In this document: positions 5,839 through 7,963 of the stretch, in pieces
How the letters are laid out: every line of letters starts with the position of its first letter
Position numbering within the stretch: the first letter of the stretch is position 1
Assembly (NCBI GenBank): GCA_019242465.1
Contig: JAFAVL010000200.1
Location: 1-7,963, forward strand
Origin: Chroococcidiopsidaceae cyanobacterium CP_BM_RX_35
GTDB lineage: Bacteria; Cyanobacteriota; Cyanobacteriia; Cyanobacteriales; Chroococcidiopsidaceae
DNA length: 7,963 nt
Reading direction: 5' to 3'
Notes under the pieces: model-generated
Database searches by the model: none
The model's input: the letters and a program-made list of their open reading frames with translations, nothing else
What the model was told of the DNA's origin: nothing
Translations under genes and position numbers: made by a program

Positions 5839-6000
5839 CACTCCCCCTGCTTCTAGCAGGGGGATTCTATAGAGTTCACACTCAATATATCCTGATTGAA
5901 CAGATCTAGCTGCCTACTCAGGTTCCCAGGCACATGCCGTTTGCCACTTGGGGCAGCATGTTCTCTCCTTTGACCCCTTGTTAATTCAAGGGTGATTTCA
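5835..6000 (-). mobile_element. Right-end relic of an IS200/IS605 (TnpB-type) element, possible omega-RNA remnant
   Basis: On the - strand this stretch ends in GAATCCCCCTGCT, a 3-nt loop, AGCAGGGGGAGTGTCAA. To my knowledge this is the typical right end of cyanobacterial IS200/IS605 elements: a subterminal hairpin followed by a TCAA-type end. Upstream of it on the same strand lie further stem-loops: CCTGA/TCAGG (5891-5922), GGCACATGCC (5929-5938), CATGC/GCATG (5934-5960) and CCCTTG/CAAGGG (5975-5992). They fit the structured RNA encoded at the 3' end of tnpB. No tnpB zinc-ribbon coding sequence or tnpA remains; only short broken frames are present, such as one ending GMCLGT-stop near 5921. The left end is absent. 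Recognition is from memory of such ends, not from a search. Confidence 0.5.
5842..5864. repeat. Perfect 10-bp hairpin just after the synthase stop codon
   Basis: TCCCCCTGCT (5842-5851) pairs with AGCAGGGGGA (5855-5864) around a TCT loop, starting 3 nt after the synthase TGA. It is followed by TTCTAT rather than a T-tract, so it is a poor intrinsic terminator, but it could stabilise the 3' end of the synthase mRNA. It fits the subterminal hairpin of an IS200/IS605 right end read on the - strand. Confidence 0.7.
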
Positions 6001-6111
6001 CTGAATTACGAATCTATGAGAATTGATGACGGCTCAAACAGGAAATTGAGAGGTCCTTTCTACTCAGACGTGTTACTGGCGTTGTAGACATTGCTATCAA
6101 GCTATACCAGT
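6001..6111. other. Gap without recognised genes
   Basis: Together with the IS relic this forms a gene-free stretch of about 400 bp between the two convergent genes. It contains only short broken frames on both strands, for instance a 25-codon - strand frame starting at ATG near 6087. It may be the decayed interior of the same mobile element, but no protein similarity can be recognised. Confidence 0.4.
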
Positions 6112-6150
6112 TTTAGAAAAAAGGCTCAAACACGGTTGCCTGAGCCTTTT
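6112..6150 (-). terminator. Intrinsic terminator of the RNA-binding protein gene
   Basis: On the - strand, AAAAGGCTCA (from 6150) pairs with TGAGCCTTTT over a 12-nt loop, and the right arm runs into a tract of six T (complement of 6117-6122). It lies about 95 bp after the rbp stop. On the + strand the same stem ends in TTTTG, so it may also stop transcripts arriving from the synthase gene. Confidence 0.8.
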
Positions 6151-6181
6151 GAAAGTAAATTCGGTAATGAAACCAAGTGGG

Positions 6182-6217
6182 ACTGGCTAAGGATGGAAGT
6201 ATCCTAATTTAGCCAGT
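6182..6217 (-). repeat. Stem-loop in the 3' untranslated region of the rbp gene
   Basis: ACTGGCTAA (6182-6190) is perfectly complementary to TTAGCCAGT (6209-6217). Inside, GGAT (6191-6194) pairs with ATCC (6201-6204), leaving a small bulge. It lies between the rbp stop and its terminator and would be part of the mRNA tail. Confidence 0.5.
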
Positions 6218-6245
6218 TATAGCAACGAAGCAAACACCTTAATAG

Positions 6246-6545
6246 TTAGTAGTTGCGAGAAAAACTATCTCTGCGATTGCCACCACCAAAGGAACTTCTG
6301 TCTTCACGGGGTTTTGCTTTATTGACTTTGAGATCGCGCCCCATCCATTCAGCGCCGTCTAGCGCATCAATGGCAGCCTGTTCTTCAGTCTCCGTACCCA
6401 TTTCCACAAAACCAAAACCGCGCAGCCGACCCGTCTCACGATCGGTCGGGAGCTGAACTCGCTTGACTGAACCATACTCTGCAAACGCAGCCGTCATATC
6501 AGCTTCTGTAACCTCATAGGATAGGTTACCAACATAAATCGACAT
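6246..6545 (-). CDS. rbp: Cyanobacterial Rbp-type single-RRM RNA-binding protein
   Basis: A 99-residue protein with one RNA recognition motif. RNP2 is IYVGNL (residues 3-8) and RNP1 is RGFGFVEM (42-49), with the aromatic RNA-stacking residues Y4, F44 and F46 present. A short basic Gly/Ser/Arg-containing tail follows (SSFGGGNRRDSF). This is the classic cyanobacterial Rbp family, small cytoplasmic RNA-binding proteins of which several are cold-induced and bind mRNA. GGAG at 6554-6557 lies 8 nt before the ATG. A leader of perhaps over 100 nt carries inverted repeats (6614-6635), which fits post-transcriptional control. No rpsU gene follows before the terminator, unlike some relatives. Which paralogue it is cannot be told. 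Confidence 0.93.
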   Translation of the reverse strand: MSIYVGNLSYEVTEADMTAAFAEYGSVKRVQLPTDRETGRLRGFGFVEMGTETEEQAAIDALDGAEWMGRDLKVNKAKPREDRSSFGGGNRRDSFSRNY

Positions 6546-6613
6546 AAACTAATCTCCAAAAAAGGAATGTAGAGAGTTAGATTTCGGAGAGAAGCCCGTC
6601 AATATCAAACGTA

Positions 6614-6635
6614 GAAAGACTTTCAATAGTTGAAA
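6614..6635 (-). promoter_or_regulatory. Overlapping inverted repeats in the rbp leader
   Basis: TTTCAA-TAG-TTGAAA (6621-6635) is a perfect 6-bp inverted repeat and overlaps GAAAG-A-CTTTC (6614-6624). The two could be alternative hairpins in the leader RNA or an operator for a dimeric regulator. They lie about 70-90 bp upstream of the rbp start. Confidence 0.35.
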
Positions 6636-6669
6636 CAAACACTGCAACCGATTCTTATTCTCAACTACT

Positions 6670-6678
6670 ATTCTAGCA
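6670..6678 (-). promoter_or_regulatory. Possible extended -10 promoter of rbp
   Basis: Read on the - strand, TGCTAGAAT is an extended -10 element (TGn plus TAGAAT), giving a start near 6663 and a leader of about 118 nt. No good -35 is present. A long leader is common in cold-inducible rbp genes, which mildly supports the call. Confidence 0.3.
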
Positions 6679-6798
6679 CTTAAAAAAAGTTGATGTTGCT
6701 AACTGTGATGTCGCTCTCACCGCTATTCAACAAACCATTCAAAAGCTTGACAGGGGTGTCTGCCAGCAATTGACTATCTCCCAAGGTTAAGCCTACAG

Positions 6799-7839
6799 CT
6801 ACTCTGGCTGCTCTGACTCGGCTGCGGCAATGGTGCGTTTTGTAGCAAAGCCGTTGAGAATGACGCCTCGAATCAGTGATACCTCTTGATCCAAATTCAT
6901 CGCATAATTTTCATATTTTGTTGCTGCACTAGTCAAATTGTAATTTTTCATCTGTTCTGCCATCTGACGCGAGAACGTGACTTTTTCCTCCATCGCCCGA
7001 ACAGCCGACCATAAGGCCTTTTCGAGATTCTGAGTTTGCTCTGATAGGAACACATTAGCCGTAAAGGAGTGCCCTGTGTGACAGCGAAACCGTAGCGGCG
7101 CTTCTTTGCCGATTTGCCAGATACTCCCGTTGCATTCAGGGCAGGTGTAGGTTGTCCGGGTCCCAATTGCTTCTACATGCTCTAAAAACTCCTGGGTATC
7201 CATCTGCTGTTCAGCAATCCTGGATTCAATTTCTATCTCTTTGGTCACTGGGTACGCTTCCTCCGCCGCTGCGGGTTTCTTTGATAAATCCACTAGCAGG
7301 TCTGAGATTTCTGCGAGCGGCAGGCAGTAATCGACCTTGACGTATTGCAACGCGCTCTTTGCCATGCTGGGGTATTCTGCTTCGTTCGGGTCTTGGACGA
7401 TCGCCACTCCGCCCCGTTTCTTGATTGCCTGTAATCCTATGGTACCATCATCTAGATAGCCCGTGAGCACCACCCCCACTACCCTTGAACCATAAGCGCG
7501 GGCTGCTGAACGAAACAATACATCGATCGCTGGTCGAAATCTGTTTTCTTCGGGTCCGCGCACCACGCGCATCGAGCCTTGATTCACCAATAGGTGGTGA
7601 TCGGGTGGCGCAACGTAGATTCGCCCTATTTGAATTGGCTCTCCATCTGACGGGTGGGATGCCGGGAGAGAGCCTACATCTGTAAGGATTTGCGGCATAA
7701 AGCTGGGCTTGTCGGCTGCGAGGTGCTGAACAATGAAGAGGACAGCATCAATGTCAGCAGGCAGAGCCCCCACGATCTTACCCAAGGCTTTAAGTCCACC
7801 TGCCGAAGTGCCAATAACGATGATGTCGTGTCCGGTCAT
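6799..7839 (-). CDS. CheB-type protein-glutamate methylesterase, receiver-less, with C-terminal zinc-binding segment
   Basis: A 346-residue protein. Residues 1-190 form the CheB methylesterase domain with the catalytic triad S12 (GTSAGG), H39 (VQHL) and D131 (LTGYLDDGT). CheB removes methyl groups from chemoreceptor glutamates. The usual N-terminal receiver domain is missing. After a linker, C233xxC236 and C253HTGH257 form a probable zinc site, followed by a helical, partly coiled-coil-like C-terminus to 346. This C-terminal extension occurs in CheB-like proteins found beside hybrid kinases rather than in classical chemotaxis operons, so a signalling role outside taxis is plausible. GAGAAG at 7846-7851 lies 6 nt before the ATG. 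The upstream gene on the same strand ends 10 nt away and carries a receiver domain. No terminator is seen downstream. Confidence 0.9.
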   Translation of the reverse strand: MTGHDIIVIGTSAGGLKALGKIVGALPADIDAVLFIVQHLAADKPSFMPQILTDVGSLPASHPSDGEPIQIGRIYVAPPDHHLLVNQGSMRVVRGPEENRFRPAIDVLFRSAARAYGSRVVGVVLTGYLDDGTIGLQAIKKRGGVAIVQDPNEAEYPSMAKSALQYVKVDYCLPLAEISDLLVDLSKKPAAAEEAYPVTKEIEIESRIAEQQMDTQEFLEHVEAIGTRTTYTCPECNGSIWQIGKEAPLRFRCHTGHSFTANVFLSEQTQNLEKALWSAVRAMEEKVTFSRQMAEQMKNYNLTSAATKYENYAMNLDQEVSLIRGVILNGFATKRTIAAAESEQPE

Positions 7840-7849
7840 AAATATCTTC

Positions 7850-7963
7850 TCACTCCTCTCTCACTCGTCCAGTCAGGTTCGCAACCACGCGGATCAGTTG
7901 AGTCGGGTCAATGGGTTTAGCCAGATGCATTTGGAACCCAGCGTCGAGCACCATTTGACGCTC
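7850..7963 (-). CDS. C-terminal end of a receiver-domain protein (response regulator or hybrid histidine kinase), partial
   Basis: From the right edge, the - strand is open to TGA at 7850-7852 and encodes the last 37 residues of a protein. GFQMHLAKPIDPTQLIRVVA is the typical end of a CheY-like receiver domain: the invariant Lys of the KP pair, then beta5 and helix 5. The protein ends shortly after the domain, so the receiver is C-terminal, as in many cyanobacterial hybrid kinases or in stand-alone regulators. It lies 10 nt upstream of the cheB-like gene and is probably cotranscribed with it. Its phosphorylated aspartate lies outside the window. Confidence 0.8.
   Translation of the reverse strand, partial: ERQMVLDAGFQMHLAKPIDPTQLIRVVANLTGRVREE

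Noticed and set aside
6253..6456. 67-codon + strand frame opposite rbp
   Set aside because: It is antisense to the clearly conserved RRM coding sequence.
7152..7920. Several + strand frames opposite the cheB-like gene
   Set aside because: They are antisense shadows of a gene with an intact catalytic triad and zinc ligands.

Overview
The window looks like a chromosomal segment of a cyanobacterium. Support comes from three copies of the cyanobacterial palindrome GCGATCGC (820-827, 3966-3973, 5338-5345), a cyanobacterial-type single-RRM RNA-binding protein, a B12-binding radical SAM protein of the DUF4070 type, and heptameric CCCCCTG tracts. Species cannot be given; a filamentous or Chroococcidiopsis-like lineage is only a guess.

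Left part (1-5838, all + strand). The tail of an unidentified gene overlaps the start of a small membrane fatty-acid hydroxylase/sterol-desaturase-like protein. After it comes a DUF962/Mpo1-like protein, the family that carries out alpha-oxidation of 2-hydroxy fatty acids in yeast. Then come a large metal-dependent amidohydrolase, a B12-binding radical SAM enzyme and, after a 485-bp gap with its own sigma70-type promoter, a trans-isoprenyl diphosphate synthase-like (squalene/phytoene synthase family) protein. Most of these families act on lipids or isoprenoids, so a lipid-modifying neighbourhood is plausible, but a shared pathway is inference. The amidohydrolase lies between two roughly 260-bp direct copies of a repeat with G-rich left arms and C-rich right arms. 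The left copy has replaced the end of the Mpo1-like gene. The amidohydrolase has no ATG, GTG or TTG in front of its conserved metal-binding DADAH segment; ATT at 1305 is the best start candidate.

Middle (5835-6240). Immediately at the stop of the isoprenoid synthase gene lies what looks like the right end of an IS200/IS605-type element on the - strand: a 10-bp hairpin ending in TCAA, preceded by several further stem-loops, with no intact transposase or tnpB. The TTGA of its presumed end overlaps the stop codon of the synthase gene.

Right part (6112-7963, - strand). An Rbp-type RNA-binding protein has a clear downstream intrinsic terminator and a long leader with inverted repeats. Further upstream is a CheB-like methylesterase without a receiver domain but with a C-terminal zinc-binding segment. 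It is preceded, 10 bp away, by a gene whose last residues are the end of a response-regulator receiver domain, which suggests a two-component signalling operon entering from the right edge.
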